DNA from: an uncultured Ruminococcus sp. | Lineage (GTDB): Bacteria; Bacillota; Clostridia; Oscillospirales; Acutalibacteraceae | Assembly (NCBI GenBank): GCA_910585865.1 | Contig: CAJUGO010000020.1 | Span: forward strand, 6,189 to 32,560 | Length of the DNA: 26,372 bases | Direction of reading: 5' to 3' | Shown: in pieces, positions 9,301 to 16,866 of the stretch | How positions within the stretch are numbered: position 1 is the stretch's first letter | How the letters are laid out: each line of letters starts with the position of its first letter | The notes under the pieces: model-generated | The model's database searches: none | What the model was told of the DNA's origin: nothing | Seen by the model: the letters and a program-made list of their open reading frames with translations, nothing else | Made by a program: the position numbers and the translations under genes

Positions 9301-10146
9301 GAGCTGTATACAGAAAGAAATTCAAAAGCACCTGCAATAAAGACAGCCAAACCCACAGTGTTTATTCCCGTATTCCCGGGCACAAACTGCGAAGTTGATA
9401 CAGCGCGTGCATTTGAAAGGGCAGGAGCAAATGTTGAAATGCTCATTGTTAAAAACCTTACCTCAAATGCAATTGAAGAAACAATTATCGAGATGGAAAA
9501 GCTCATTGCAAAATCACAAATGATTATGCTTCCGGGCGGATTCTCAGGCGGTGATGAACCCGACGGTTCAGGCAAATTTATTGCAACAACCTTCCGTAAT
9601 CCCCGCATTGCAAATCAAGTTAATGAACTTCTCAAAAACCGTGACGGTCTTATGCTTGGCATATGTAACGGCTTCCAGGCACTTATTAAGCTTGGGCTTG
9701 TTCCTTACGGCGAAATCAGGGAGCTTAATGCAAATGACCCAACGCTGACATTCAACACAATAGGCCGTCATATTTCACACATGGCTTATACAAGAGTAAC
9801 CTCTGTAAAATCACCATGGTTTGCAAATGTAAATGCAGGCGATGTATTTGCAGTTCCGGTATCGCACGGCGAGGGCAGATTTATGGCTGACCCTGAAACC
9901 GTAAAACGGCTTGCAGAAAACGGACAGATTGCAACACAGTATGTTGACTTAAACGGAAATCCAAGCGACAGCATAGCTTATAATATTAACGGATCTGTCT
10001 GTGCAATAGAGGGTATTACCTCTCCTGACGGAAGAGTTCTCGGTAAAATGGGACACAGCGAAAGAAAAGGTGAAAATCTTTATAAAAATGTTCCGTTTGA
10101 AAAAGATCAGCAAATATTTGAAAGCGGCGTAAAATATTTTAAATAA
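6379..10146 (+). CDS. purL: phosphoribosylformylglycinamidine (FGAM) synthase, fused synthetase-glutaminase form
   Basis: 1255 residues, the length of the single-chain enzyme that combines PurS-like, PurL and PurQ parts. It converts FGAR, ATP and glutamine to FGAM in step 4 of de novo purine synthesis. Order: PurS-like N terminus, synthetase halves with FKNETHNHPTEIEPFGGAATC (ATP-binding/catalytic) and GGKDSMSGSF, then the class I glutaminase from about residue 995 (FIPVFPGTNCEVDTARA), nucleophile Cys1096 in GICNGFQ, and His1163/Glu1165 in SHGEGRF. GGGAGG (6362-6367) is 11 bases upstream of the ATG, a slightly long spacing. It stands alone between a dockerin gene and a HAD gene, not in a pur operon. 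I find no purine riboswitch or clear promoter upstream. A strong hairpin terminator follows directly. Confidence 0.98.
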   Translation: MSEVIRIFVEKKDGFNVLAKQTLWDIRHNLGMKSVSDLRYIMRYDIEGLTKDEYNQAKGIVLSEPNADVIYEETLPVENGWKVFAMEYLPGQYDQRGDSAEQCVQLLTQGERCKVLTARVIALKGEITNDELTKVEEYLINPVESRLASLDKPKTLDMEIPVPENVKRVEGFIKWNDDEMAEYYGSMGFAMTLSDLKFCRDYFRDTENRDPSVTELRVIDTYWSDHCRHTTFLTQLENIEVEQSALGKVIEDALQEYYDTRNEVYGKDSNRIVSLMDMALIGMKSLKKKGLIPDLDESEEINACSIEVPVTIDGKTEQWLVQFKNETHNHPTEIEPFGGAATCLGGAIRDPLSGRSYVYQAMRVTGSGDPTIPFKDTMHGKLPSRKITTGAAQGYSSYGNQIGLATGQVTELYDKGYVAKRMEIGAVIGASPKENVIREVPMPDDVIVLLGGRTGRDGCGGATGSSKAHTESSIETCGAEVQKGNPPTERKIQRLFRNAEVAKLIKRCNDFGAGGVCVAIGELADGLTVDLDKVTKKYDGLDGTELAISESQERMAVVLDKKDVEKFIAEAEKENLEATAVAVVTESPRLTMNWRGDKIVDLSREFLNTNGVTQIAQAYITAPKADNCYRKMCPETLRNMPADKAVAENMARLEVCSQIGLAERFDASIGAATVIMPFGGKNQLTPQEAMAAKIPLEKGETDDATAMSYGYIPGVSRWSPFHGSAYAVIESLSKLLAIGANPLTARLTFQEYFERLNDVPSRWGKPAAALLGAMQAQIKLGLPSIGGKDSMSGSFEDIDVPPTLVSFAVAMTKASKTISAEFKKTGSKVIYVPVPEVKETLMPDWDKLIEMYKAVYNLCENGKVLSASVVKEGGAAASVCKACFGNGYGFKFTNKLTNDELFAPLSGSLVLELADNAELDKNVLCYDLGVVTNDEKITINGTEIEISEILAKWSAPLEKVFPTQAECPEMEINAELYTERNSKAPAIKTAKPTVFIPVFPGTNCEVDTARAFERAGANVEMLIVKNLTSNAIEETIIEMEKLIAKSQMIMLPGGFSGGDEPDGSGKFIATTFRNPRIANQVNELLKNRDGLMLGICNGFQALIKLGLVPYGEIRELNANDPTLTFNTIGRHISHMAYTRVTSVKSPWFANVNAGDVFAVPVSHGEGRFMADPETVKRLAENGQIATQYVDLNGNPSDSIAYNINGSVCAIEGITSPDGRVLGKMGHSERKGENLYKNVPFEKDQQIFESGVKYFK

Positions 10147-10151
10147 TTTAT

Positions 10152-10178
10152 AAAAGGAGCGGCTATGCCGCTCCTTTT
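10152..10178 (+). terminator. Rho-independent terminator of purL
   Basis: A perfect 12-bp stem, AAAAGGAGCGGC (10152-10163) with GCCGCTCCTTTT (10167-10178), loop TAT, running into TTTTCTT. It begins six bases after the purL stop. Confidence 0.92.
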
Positions 10179-10282
10179 CTTGACTTAAACACCGTTAAAA
10201 AATGAAGAAAGTTTATCAAAAAGCCATCTGCATTTTAAATAATGTTTAGTATAATAATATTATTAACCTTTAATGCTTAAAA

Positions 10283-10993
10283 TCACTCAGCACACAAAAA
10301 GTTTTTATAGAACTCTTCAAATGTGCCATGCTTAAGTTTTGAATAATCCCTGTTCTCCCTGTTTATAATACAGTCAGTAATAAGATATGTATCAAATCCA
10401 AGCTTCTCGCTGCACATATCTTCGTCAATATCATTGCCAATCATAATGCTTTCTTCCGGTTTTATACCGCATTTTTCGCAAATAAATTCAAAGTATTTTA
10501 GGTTTGGCTTACAGCAGCAAGAGTTCTCGTAAGTTGAAACAAATTCAAAATCATCAGCAGACACCCCTGCCCATTCAAGTCTGCGTTTAGTAGCTACAGC
10601 AGGAAATATCGGGTTTGTTGCAGCAATAAGACGGCCTCCGTTTTTCTTTATAAACTCAATACTCTTTTTTGCATACGGAGTAAATCCCACTGCTTGCTTT
10701 GCTGCTATAAATTCATTGCTGTAATAGTCGTCAAACTGCTCAATATACGGAGTTAAGTCCATTTTACATTCCTGGGAAGCTATTCTCCAAAAAATATCCT
10801 TATTTAAGCAGGAGCTGTTGTTGTTGGTCATTGCGCCTGTTCCCTTCCATACTGCTTTTACAAGGGTGTCGGACTCAACGCCGAGCACAGGTGCAAATCT
10901 TTTGCACAGCGAACCGAAATAAAGCTTGATAAACTTGTCCATATCCATCGGCAGCAATGTGCCGTCCAAATCAAAAAGATAATTCTTATACAT
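10283..10993 (-). CDS. HAD-superfamily hydrolase
   Basis: 236 residues. The four HAD motifs are visible: DLDGTLL (nucleophile Asp8, acid Asp10), the Thr of AATNP (motif II), the Lys of CCKPN (motif III) and IGNDIDED (motif IV). A mainly helical cap lies between motifs I and II (about residues 15-85), typical of phosphoglycolate-phosphatase-like members. The substrate cannot be told from sequence; a small phosphorylated metabolite is likely. GGAGG (11002-11006 on the - strand) is 8 bases before the ATG. It faces purL and has its own upstream region; no obvious terminator lies between its stop and the purL terminator. Confidence 0.92.
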   Translation of the reverse strand: MYKNYLFDLDGTLLPMDMDKFIKLYFGSLCKRFAPVLGVESDTLVKAVWKGTGAMTNNNSSCLNKDIFWRIASQECKMDLTPYIEQFDDYYSNEFIAAKQAVGFTPYAKKSIEFIKKNGGRLIAATNPIFPAVATKRRLEWAGVSADDFEFVSTYENSCCCKPNLKYFEFICEKCGIKPEESIMIGNDIDEDMCSEKLGFDTYLITDCIINRENRDYSKLKHGTFEEFYKNFLCAE

Positions 10994-11080
10994 TCTTCAT
11001 ACCTCCAAATTCAGGCTTAGTACATGTAATTTTCAAGCACGCCATAAATCAATATTAATTATATAAAAATTGTACAGTCA

Positions 11081-11109
11081 TTGCAAGAGGTAAAAATTTA
11101 TAGTATAAT
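11081..11109 (+). promoter_or_regulatory. promoter of the D-2-hydroxyacid dehydrogenase gene
   Basis: TTGCAA (11081-11086), 17-base spacer, perfect TATAAT (11104-11109). The predicted start point (about 11116) falls on the Shine-Dalgarno AAGGTG itself, giving an unusually short leader. Confidence 0.65.
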
Positions 11110-11127
11110 GAAATCAAGGTGATAATA

Positions 11128-12075
11128 ATGAAAATTGTTTTAACAGACGCTCAAACTGTGCTTGATAACCTTGTAAATGCTGACATACTAAAAGAGTATG
11201 GCGAGGTTGAAGAGCACGGTCTATTAAACTATGATGAGACAGCAGAAAAAATAGCAGATGCTGATATAGTTGTATGTAACAAAACGAAACTTGATTCTTA
11301 CACACTTCGTCTTGCAAAAAATCTAAAGTATATAGGTCTGTTTGCAACAGGCTACAATAACATTGATATTGACTATTGTACAGAGCATAATATTGTGGTT
11401 TGCAATGCAGGCTCATATTCGACAAATGCGGTGGCTCAACATACCTTTGCACTTATTCTTGAGCATTTCAATAACACTTCAAACTATAATAAATTTGTTC
11501 AGGACGGTTTGTGGAAGCGAAGCAAAACCTTTTCACCCTTTGTTTATCCCCTTAATGAACTTGCAGGAAAAACAATTGGTATTATTGGTTTAGGAAACAT
11601 CGGAAAAGCAGTGGCAAAAATTGCAACCGCTTTTGGGATGAATGTACTTGCATACAGCCGTACCCCTAAAAATATTGATGGGGTCATAAACACATCCTTT
11701 GAAGAACTTTTGAAAAAGAGTGATATAGTCAGCGTTCACTGTCCGTTAAACAACAGCTCTGAAAATATGTTTGATAAATCTGCATTTGCAAAAATGAAGC
11801 AGGGAGCATTGTTTGTAAATACGGCAAGAGGCGGTGTTATGGTTGAGCAGGATTTATATCATGCACTAATAAGCGATCATCTCGGCGGAGCGGCTATTGA
11901 CACACTCAGTGTTGAACCTATGGAAGAAACCTGCATTTTGACGGGCGTTAAGAACTGTATAATTACTCCTCATATTGCATGGGCGCCTGTTGAAACAAGA
12001 GTACGACTGATGAATATAGTTGCCGGCAATATCAAAAATTTTTTAAACGGCAATCCAAGCAATAAGGTGAATTGA
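11128..12075 (+). CDS. D-2-hydroxyacid dehydrogenase (glycerate/hydroxypyruvate reductase-like)
   Basis: 315 residues from the ATG at 11128. A GTG at 11119 would add three residues but lies within the Shine-Dalgarno AAGGTG (11116-11121), so the ATG, 6 bases downstream of it, is preferred. The protein has the split substrate domain and a central Rossmann domain with GLGNIG (154-159). The catalytic set is visible: Arg234 in NTARGG, Glu263 in DTLSVEP and His282 in TPHIAWA. It probably interconverts a 2-keto acid and a D-2-hydroxy acid with NAD(P)H. Glycerate or hydroxypyruvate is a common substrate of similar clostridial proteins, but the specificity is a guess. It is followed by a hairpin and, 57 bases on, an epimerase gene. 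Confidence 0.94.
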   Translation: MKIVLTDAQTVLDNLVNADILKEYGEVEEHGLLNYDETAEKIADADIVVCNKTKLDSYTLRLAKNLKYIGLFATGYNNIDIDYCTEHNIVVCNAGSYSTNAVAQHTFALILEHFNNTSNYNKFVQDGLWKRSKTFSPFVYPLNELAGKTIGIIGLGNIGKAVAKIATAFGMNVLAYSRTPKNIDGVINTSFEELLKKSDIVSVHCPLNNSSENMFDKSAFAKMKQGALFVNTARGGVMVEQDLYHALISDHLGGAAIDTLSVEPMEETCILTGVKNCIITPHIAWAPVETRVRLMNIVAGNIKNFLNGNPSNKVN

Positions 12076-12097
12076 TTTAAAATCAATTCACCTTATT
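12061..12097 (+). terminator. terminator hairpin overlapping the dehydrogenase stop codon
   Basis: A perfect 15-bp stem, AATAAGGTGAATTGA (12061-12075) with TCAATTCACCTTATT (12083-12097), loop TTTAAAA. The left arm contains the last codons and the TGA stop. It is followed by TTATAT, a weak T-run, so it may be an attenuating rather than complete terminator before the next gene. Confidence 0.7.
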
Positions 12098-12131
12098 TAT
12101 ATAATACATATAAAAACCGGAGGTATTGACT

Positions 12132-13031
12132 ATGCAGAAAATTCTTATTACAGGCGGAACAACCTTCGTCAGCAAATTTACATCACAGTATTTTGCCGAC
12201 AGAGACTATGATGTGTATGTTATAAACCGCAACAACCGTGAGCAAAACAAACATGTAAACTTAATTAACTGCGACAGACTTAAGCTTGGAAATAAGCTTA
12301 AGGGAATACATTTTGACGCTGTACTCGATATTACAGCTTACACCAGAGATCACGTTAAATCACTTATTGATGCACTGGACAGCTTTAAAGACTATATTTT
12401 TATAAGCTCAAGTGCAGTTTATCCCGAAACAAATCCGCAGCCGTTTACTGAAGAACAAAAATGCGGTAAAAATTCCGTGTGGGGTGACTACGGCTTAAAC
12501 AAGCTTGCCGCAGAAGAATATCTTTTTAAAAATGTTCCCAATGCATACATATTAAGACCACCCTATTTTTACGGTTTATATGAAAATCTTTATCGCGAAC
12601 TGTTTGTATTTGACTGCGCAATTAAAAACAGAAAATTTTATATTCCCGGAAACGGTGACATGAAACTGCAATTCTTTAATGTAAAAGATTTATGCAGATT
12701 TATTGAAATTCTGCTTGAAAAACATCCCGAAAACAAAATATTTAATCTGGGAAATCAAAAAGCAGTCACAATAAGGGATTGGGTAAAACTGTGTTATGGT
12801 GCGGCAGGAAAAAAACCGGAATTTGTAAATGTAAATGAGGAAATCAATCAAAGAAATTATTTTTGCTTTTATAATTACGAGTACGTGCTGGATGTTACAA
12901 AACAGTATGAGCTAATGTCCGATACCGTCCCGCTTGATAAAGGTTTGGCTGAAGAATTTGAATGGTATAAAAACAACCAAGGCTCAGTCAGCCGGAAAAA
13001 TTATTTTGAATATATTGATACACAATTATAA
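12132..13031 (+). CDS. NAD-dependent epimerase/dehydratase family protein (extended SDR)
   Basis: 299 residues from the ATG at 12132. A TTG at 12126 is only two bases after the Shine-Dalgarno GGAGG (12119-12123), whereas the ATG is 8 bases away and gives the expected N terminus MQKILITGG. The nucleotide-binding loop is TGGTTFVS (7-14), an atypical version of TGxxGxxG. The catalytic pair is Tyr120-xxx-Lys124 in YGLNK, with SSSAVY (92-97) supplying the Ser. It probably acts on a nucleotide sugar or a similar NAD(P)-linked substrate; the actual substrate is unknown. It may be partly co-transcribed with the dehydrogenase. It converges on the Big_2 protein gene across a hairpin. Confidence 0.92.
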   Translation: MQKILITGGTTFVSKFTSQYFADRDYDVYVINRNNREQNKHVNLINCDRLKLGNKLKGIHFDAVLDITAYTRDHVKSLIDALDSFKDYIFISSSAVYPETNPQPFTEEQKCGKNSVWGDYGLNKLAAEEYLFKNVPNAYILRPPYFYGLYENLYRELFVFDCAIKNRKFYIPGNGDMKLQFFNVKDLCRFIEILLEKHPENKIFNLGNQKAVTIRDWVKLCYGAAGKKPEFVNVNEEINQRNYFCFYNYEYVLDVTKQYELMSDTVPLDKGLAEEFEWYKNNQGSVSRKNYFEYIDTQL

Positions 13032-13034
13032 AAC

Positions 13035-13065
13035 TAAGCGGGCTGAGGAAATGTCAGCCCGCTTA
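13035..13065. terminator. bidirectional terminator between convergent genes
   Basis: A perfect 12-bp stem, TAAGCGGGCTGA (13035-13046) with TCAGCCCGCTTA (13054-13065). On the - strand it is followed by GTTTTATAATT, on the + strand by ATTATG. It serves the + strand epimerase and the - strand Big_2 protein. Confidence 0.85.
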
Positions 13066-13095
13066 ATTATGTACTACATCATAAAACAAGAATAT

Positions 13096-15231
13096 TTACT
13101 TTACCGTCACCTTACATGTCGCTGTTTTTCCGTTATAAGTTTTAATTGTAATATTCGCCGTTCCCGTCTTAACAGCCTTAACAACAGCCTTATTGGCGTT
13201 TCCTTTTGTTACCGTTGCAACTGCTTTGTTTGAGCTGCTCCATGCAAACGACTTAGCGTAAGATCCATTGTCAGTACTTTCAGATAATGTATAGCTCTGT
13301 CCCTTTTTCAGTGTAATGCTTGTCTTGCTGAGTTTAACGCTTGCAGGTGCAGACTTAACGGTAACCTTGCAGGATGCTGTCTTTCCATTGTACAGTTTTA
13401 TTTTAATATCAGCTGTTCCCGGCTTCTTTGCAGTAATTACAGCCTTGTTTGCATTTCCCTTTGTAACAGAGGCTACACTCGTATTTGAACTGCTCCATTT
13501 AAGATTTACAGCGTTTGCATATGAACCGCTGTTTGTGCTTTCAGATATTGTATAGGTTTCCCCTGCGCCAAGCGTAACACTTATCGGATTAGTCTTTACA
13601 CTTGTTGGTTCAGGCTTAACGGTTACCTTACAGACAGCGGTTTTTCCGTTGTACAGTTTTATAGTAATATTGGCTGTTCCCGGCTTCTTTGCAGTAATTA
13701 CAGCCTTGTTTGCATTTCCCTTTGTAACAGAGGCTACACTCGTATTTGAACTGCTCCATTTAAGATTTACAGCATTTGCATATGAACCGCTGTTTGTACT
13801 TTCAGATACTGTATATGTTTCCCCTGTGCCAAGCGTAACACTTATTGGATTAACCTTTACACTTGTCGGCTCAGGCTTAACGGTTACCTTACAGGTTGCA
13901 GTTTTTCCGTTGTACAGTTTTATTGAAACATTTGTAGTGCCCGTAGCCTTTGCAGTAATTTTAGCTTTGTTTCCGCTTGTTTTTGATACATTTGCCACCG
14001 ACTTATTTGAATTTTCCCAGCTAAGATTTATGGCGTTTGCATATGATCCGCTGTTAGTAGTTTCTGATATTTCAATGCTTTCCCCCTTGCCAAGAATAAT
14101 TGATGTTTGACTAAGCTTTACACTTGACGGAGCGGCCATTACGGTCAGGCTGCAGTCATCGTATGAACCACCCTCATACATAGCTCTGATAAAAACATTT
14201 CCTGGCTTTTTTGCGGTTACTACACCGTTTGCATCAACAACTGCAATTGCAGTATTCTCACTTTTCCATGTAATAAAATCATCTGCATCACGTTCTGTGC
14301 CGTATTTATCGTCACATACAACAGCATCTAACTTAAATTTTTCGCCCGCACCAAGTTTTAGAGTCTTTCGGCTCACTTTTACCTGCATAGTAGGATCTGC
14401 ACATTCGGACAGCGTATAAAGGATAGACTGGATTATTTCCATTTCGCTGTCTGTGATTTCATTCTCACTCAATATATCAAATACCCCCTCCAATACATCT
14501 ATTGGAGACAGATAAAGCTGGTTAAGCAAACTCTGTGTGTGTGATAATTTATACTCATTGTCATAACTGTCTATGAGATATTGAGCAAGCATTTTTGTAT
14601 CGCTCTCACCCTCAGTATGGGCAGTTCCGCAAACTTTTCCTGTATAGCTTATAAATTTAAGGGCGCCGCAGTCAGTATTTTTTCGCCACGCAGTTTCAAG
14701 TACAGTTATTTGCGAGTCGGACGGAGACTGAAACTTATTACCTGTTGCATACAAGGTGTCTCCCATGCATTTTCCATTCATTACTGCGGTATAGGTCTGT
14801 TCTCCCTTATTTGAAGCAAAAATTACACCATATAAATTTCCATCTTTTTTATTTATCAAATTACCTGTTTGACTTAATTTATAGGCTGCAATTCCCGTAT
14901 CTTTATTATATGTACATTTTTCTGCTTTCGACATATAAGCAGGCCATTTACCTGTATTATCAAAACGCCATACATGACAATAAATTGTTTCCGCTTTATT
15001 CCATCCCGTACTTTTAACATTAAAATATATTTCTTCGAAGTCATTGTTATACTCAGGTTCATCAGCATCCGGTATTACGGAGTCGTCTGAAACTGTATTG
15101 TATGATTCATTTTGCTCAATTTCTGATGCCGTATCGCCTGTATCAACAGCATTAACTGCAATTGTCCCTAACGGTATAATTGATATCAGCAACAAAAAAG
15201 TAATAACAATGCTTAACATACTTTTTTTCAT
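13096..15231 (-). CDS. secreted protein with N-terminal carbohydrate-binding-like module and five Big_2 domains
   Basis: 711 residues. Residues 1-28 are a signal peptide (...GTIAVNAVD). Residues about 65-200 form a Trp/Tyr-rich beta module (EIYFNVKSTGWNKAETIYCHVW...GKWPAYM) resembling the small starch-binding-like modules common in Ruminococcus surface proteins. Residues about 205-285 are helical. The rest is five Big_2-type immunoglobulin-like repeats of about 87 residues with the signature SSNTSVASV...AKKPGTANITIKLYNGKTA(V/T)CKVTV. No membrane anchor, sorting motif or dockerin is visible and the protein ends with the last repeat, so how it stays at the surface is unclear. TAAGGGAG (15239-15246) precedes the ATG by 7 bases. 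Likely a secreted adhesion or starch-binding protein; the ligand is inferred. Confidence 0.88.
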   Translation of the reverse strand: MKKSMLSIVITFLLLISIIPLGTIAVNAVDTGDTASEIEQNESYNTVSDDSVIPDADEPEYNNDFEEIYFNVKSTGWNKAETIYCHVWRFDNTGKWPAYMSKAEKCTYNKDTGIAAYKLSQTGNLINKKDGNLYGVIFASNKGEQTYTAVMNGKCMGDTLYATGNKFQSPSDSQITVLETAWRKNTDCGALKFISYTGKVCGTAHTEGESDTKMLAQYLIDSYDNEYKLSHTQSLLNQLYLSPIDVLEGVFDILSENEITDSEMEIIQSILYTLSECADPTMQVKVSRKTLKLGAGEKFKLDAVVCDDKYGTERDADDFITWKSENTAIAVVDANGVVTAKKPGNVFIRAMYEGGSYDDCSLTVMAAPSSVKLSQTSIILGKGESIEISETTNSGSYANAINLSWENSNKSVANVSKTSGNKAKITAKATGTTNVSIKLYNGKTATCKVTVKPEPTSVKVNPISVTLGTGETYTVSESTNSGSYANAVNLKWSSSNTSVASVTKGNANKAVITAKKPGTANITIKLYNGKTAVCKVTVKPEPTSVKTNPISVTLGAGETYTISESTNSGSYANAVNLKWSSSNTSVASVTKGNANKAVITAKKPGTADIKIKLYNGKTASCKVTVKSAPASVKLSKTSITLKKGQSYTLSESTDNGSYAKSFAWSSSNKAVATVTKGNANKAVVKAVKTGTANITIKTYNGKTATCKVTVK
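13390..13890. repeat. near-identical 261-bp tandem repeats encoding Big_2 units
   Basis: The units at about 13400-13620 and 13660-13880 are nearly base-for-base identical at an offset of 261 bp (87 codons), while the outer Big_2 units are more diverged. The middle pair therefore looks recently duplicated or homogenised. Confidence 0.85.
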
Positions 15232-15279
15232 AACATAACTCCCTTATTTCAACAAATTGTACTATTATGTACTATATAC

Positions 15280-15307
15280 AGTATAGCATGTATACATAAT
15301 TTGTCAA
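15280..15307 (-). promoter_or_regulatory. promoter of the Big_2 protein gene, with overlapping palindrome
   Basis: On the - strand: TTGACA (15307-15302), 16-base spacer, TATACT (15285-15280) preceded by TGC, an extended -10. TATAC-T-GTATA (15275-15285) is a small palindrome over the -10 and may be an operator. Confidence 0.65.
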
Positions 15308-15345
15308 CAATATTTTTGAAGTTATTCTGAAATCTACATTAAAAT

Positions 15346-15369
15346 ACCGACAAATTATACTTTGTCGGT
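15346..15369 (-). terminator. Rho-independent terminator of the PPK2 operon
   Basis: A 9-bp stem, ACCGACAAA (15346-15354) with TTTGTCGGT (15361-15369). On the - strand it is followed by ATTTTAATG. It lies 16 bases after the PPK2 stop. Confidence 0.8.
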
Positions 15370-15384
15370 TATCGGTTAATAGTC

Positions 15385-16248
15385 TTATTTTTCATTTAAT
15401 AAAAGCTCTTTATCTTTATGAAGATTATCTTGTGCTGACTGGGGAAGTGTTGGGTACTGCGGAGCAATTTTCTTAAACACATCAACAATTGCTTCCGACA
15501 CAAGATAGCGGGCATACCATTTTTTATCGGCGGGAATAATATACCACGGACTGTTTTTAGCAGCTGTTGCGTTAATAGCCATTTCATACGCTTTCATATA
15601 TTCATCCCAATAAGCTCTTTCTTTTACATCGGATGCAGAAAATTTCCAGTTTTTGATTTTCAGATCTATTCTTTCAAGAAAACGCTTTTTTTGCTCTTCT
15701 TTTGACACATTCAGAAAAAACTTAATTATCCTGTAGCCATTATTGTACTGGTACTTTTCAAAATTTCTGATGTCTTCATATCTCCTGGCAATTACATCTC
15801 CATGTTTACAGCGTTCAGGCATTTTAGCGTTTTCATATAATTTATGAACTTTTACTACCAAAACATCCTCATAATATGATCGGTTAAAAATCGCCATTTT
15901 GCCCCTTACGGGAAATTTTTTTGCGGCACGCCACATAAAACTGTGTGCAGATTCCTCAAGACTCGGCTGTTTAAAGGAATATACATCTATTCCCTGAGGG
16001 TTAAGACCACTCATAACATTTTTTATTGTGCTGTCCTTTCCTGCTGCATCCATAGCCTGAAAAATCAGCACAAGCCCCTCTTTTCCCTCAGAATACAATT
16101 TATCCTGAAAAGACTCCATTTTTTCAAGATTTAAATTTGTCTTTTTAATAATTTTTTCCTTACTGATTCCATCTTTGGGCTTTGTCATATAATCCCTAAT
16201 CTTGATCTTTGACTCACCGGTAACAATAAAATTTTTTAAATCACTCAC
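15385..16248 (-). CDS. ppk2: PPK2-family polyphosphate kinase
   Basis: 287 residues, a single-domain PPK2. Walker A is MDAAGKDST (66-74), the lid/substrate region follows (VYSFKQPSLEE, 89-99) and the Walker B-like FNRSYYED is at 121-128. The family transfers phosphate between polyphosphate and nucleoside mono- or diphosphates; the direction and preferred nucleotide cannot be read here. The start is GTG at 16248 with GAGGT (16260-16256 on the - strand) 7 bases upstream. That Shine-Dalgarno overlaps the TGA stop of the phosphopantetheinyl transferase gene, so the two are probably translationally coupled. It is the last gene of a three-gene - strand operon with a terminator right after it. Confidence 0.95.
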   Translation of the reverse strand: MSDLKNFIVTGESKIKIRDYMTKPKDGISKEKIIKKTNLNLEKMESFQDKLYSEGKEGLVLIFQAMDAAGKDSTIKNVMSGLNPQGIDVYSFKQPSLEESAHSFMWRAAKKFPVRGKMAIFNRSYYEDVLVVKVHKLYENAKMPERCKHGDVIARRYEDIRNFEKYQYNNGYRIIKFFLNVSKEEQKKRFLERIDLKIKNWKFSASDVKERAYWDEYMKAYEMAINATAAKNSPWYIIPADKKWYARYLVSEAIVDVFKKIAPQYPTLPQSAQDNLHKDKELLLNEK

Positions 16249-16258
16249 AGCTGATACC

Positions 16259-16849
16259 TCATAAATTCACAAATTCAATTTCCTTGGGAAAATCATTTTT
16301 CTCAGAACATACACAAATTTTGTAATCAGAAAAGCTCCATATCTTAAAATAATATTCTTTCCCGTTTTCACTAAAAATATTATTCGCAACATTTACACTT
16401 TTACTGCTGCGGTGAAATCCTTCTCCTATACATTTAAGCAAGCTTTCCTTTTTTGTCCACAACTCGTAAAATGTATCTGTTTTATCAATAGACTGAGATA
16501 ATAAATCCATTTCGGCGGAACAAAAGACTAATTTAGCAATACCTTCCGCTTTTATCATTCTGACATATTGAATGTCACAGCCTACTTCACAATCCGACAG
16601 TACAAAAACTACATAGTCTCCGCTGTGTGATAAATTAAAAAAATCGCCGTTTTTTGCTACAGGTTTCCCGTATTCATTCTTGGTGATTTTAACACCTTTT
16701 AAAAACTTATTAAAAAACAGACCGCCTGCAATACAGCGCTTTTTATCTTTTATTTTCTTATATCTTGCAGCCTTCTGTGCTCTGTCAAAATCCAGCTCGC
16801 CTGCTCTTTCAAGCGTTATACCATTAATATCAGCAATGTATAATTTCAT
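16259..16849 (-). CDS. 4'-phosphopantetheinyl transferase, Sfp-type
   Basis: 196 residues from the ATG at 16849. A GTG at 16855 overlaps the GGAG Shine-Dalgarno (16858-16855), so the ATG is preferred. Family motifs are in order: FNLSHSG (71-77), VGCDIQ (89-94, metal-binding Asp92) and ELWTKKESLLKCIGEG (129-144, Glu135). It transfers the phosphopantetheine arm of CoA to a carrier protein. At about 200 residues it is somewhat shorter than Sfp itself but typical of clostridial Sfp-group enzymes. No carrier protein, NRPS or PKS gene lies in the window, so its client (fatty acid ACP or other) is unknown. It sits 17 bases after the dCMP deaminase gene in the same operon. Confidence 0.93.
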   Translation of the reverse strand: MKLYIADINGITLERAGELDFDRAQKAARYKKIKDKKRCIAGGLFFNKFLKGVKITKNEYGKPVAKNGDFFNLSHSGDYVVFVLSDCEVGCDIQYVRMIKAEGIAKLVFCSAEMDLLSQSIDKTDTFYELWTKKESLLKCIGEGFHRSSKSVNVANNIFSENGKEYYFKIWSFSDYKICVCSEKNDFPKEIEFVNL

Positions 16850-16866
16850 TTGCACTCCGAAAAATC

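Noticed and set aside
13316..14110. + strand hydrophobic frames (13316-13555, 13649-14110) as membrane proteins
   Set aside because: They are antisense to the repetitive Big_2 units and repeat with the same 261-bp period, as expected for a shadow.
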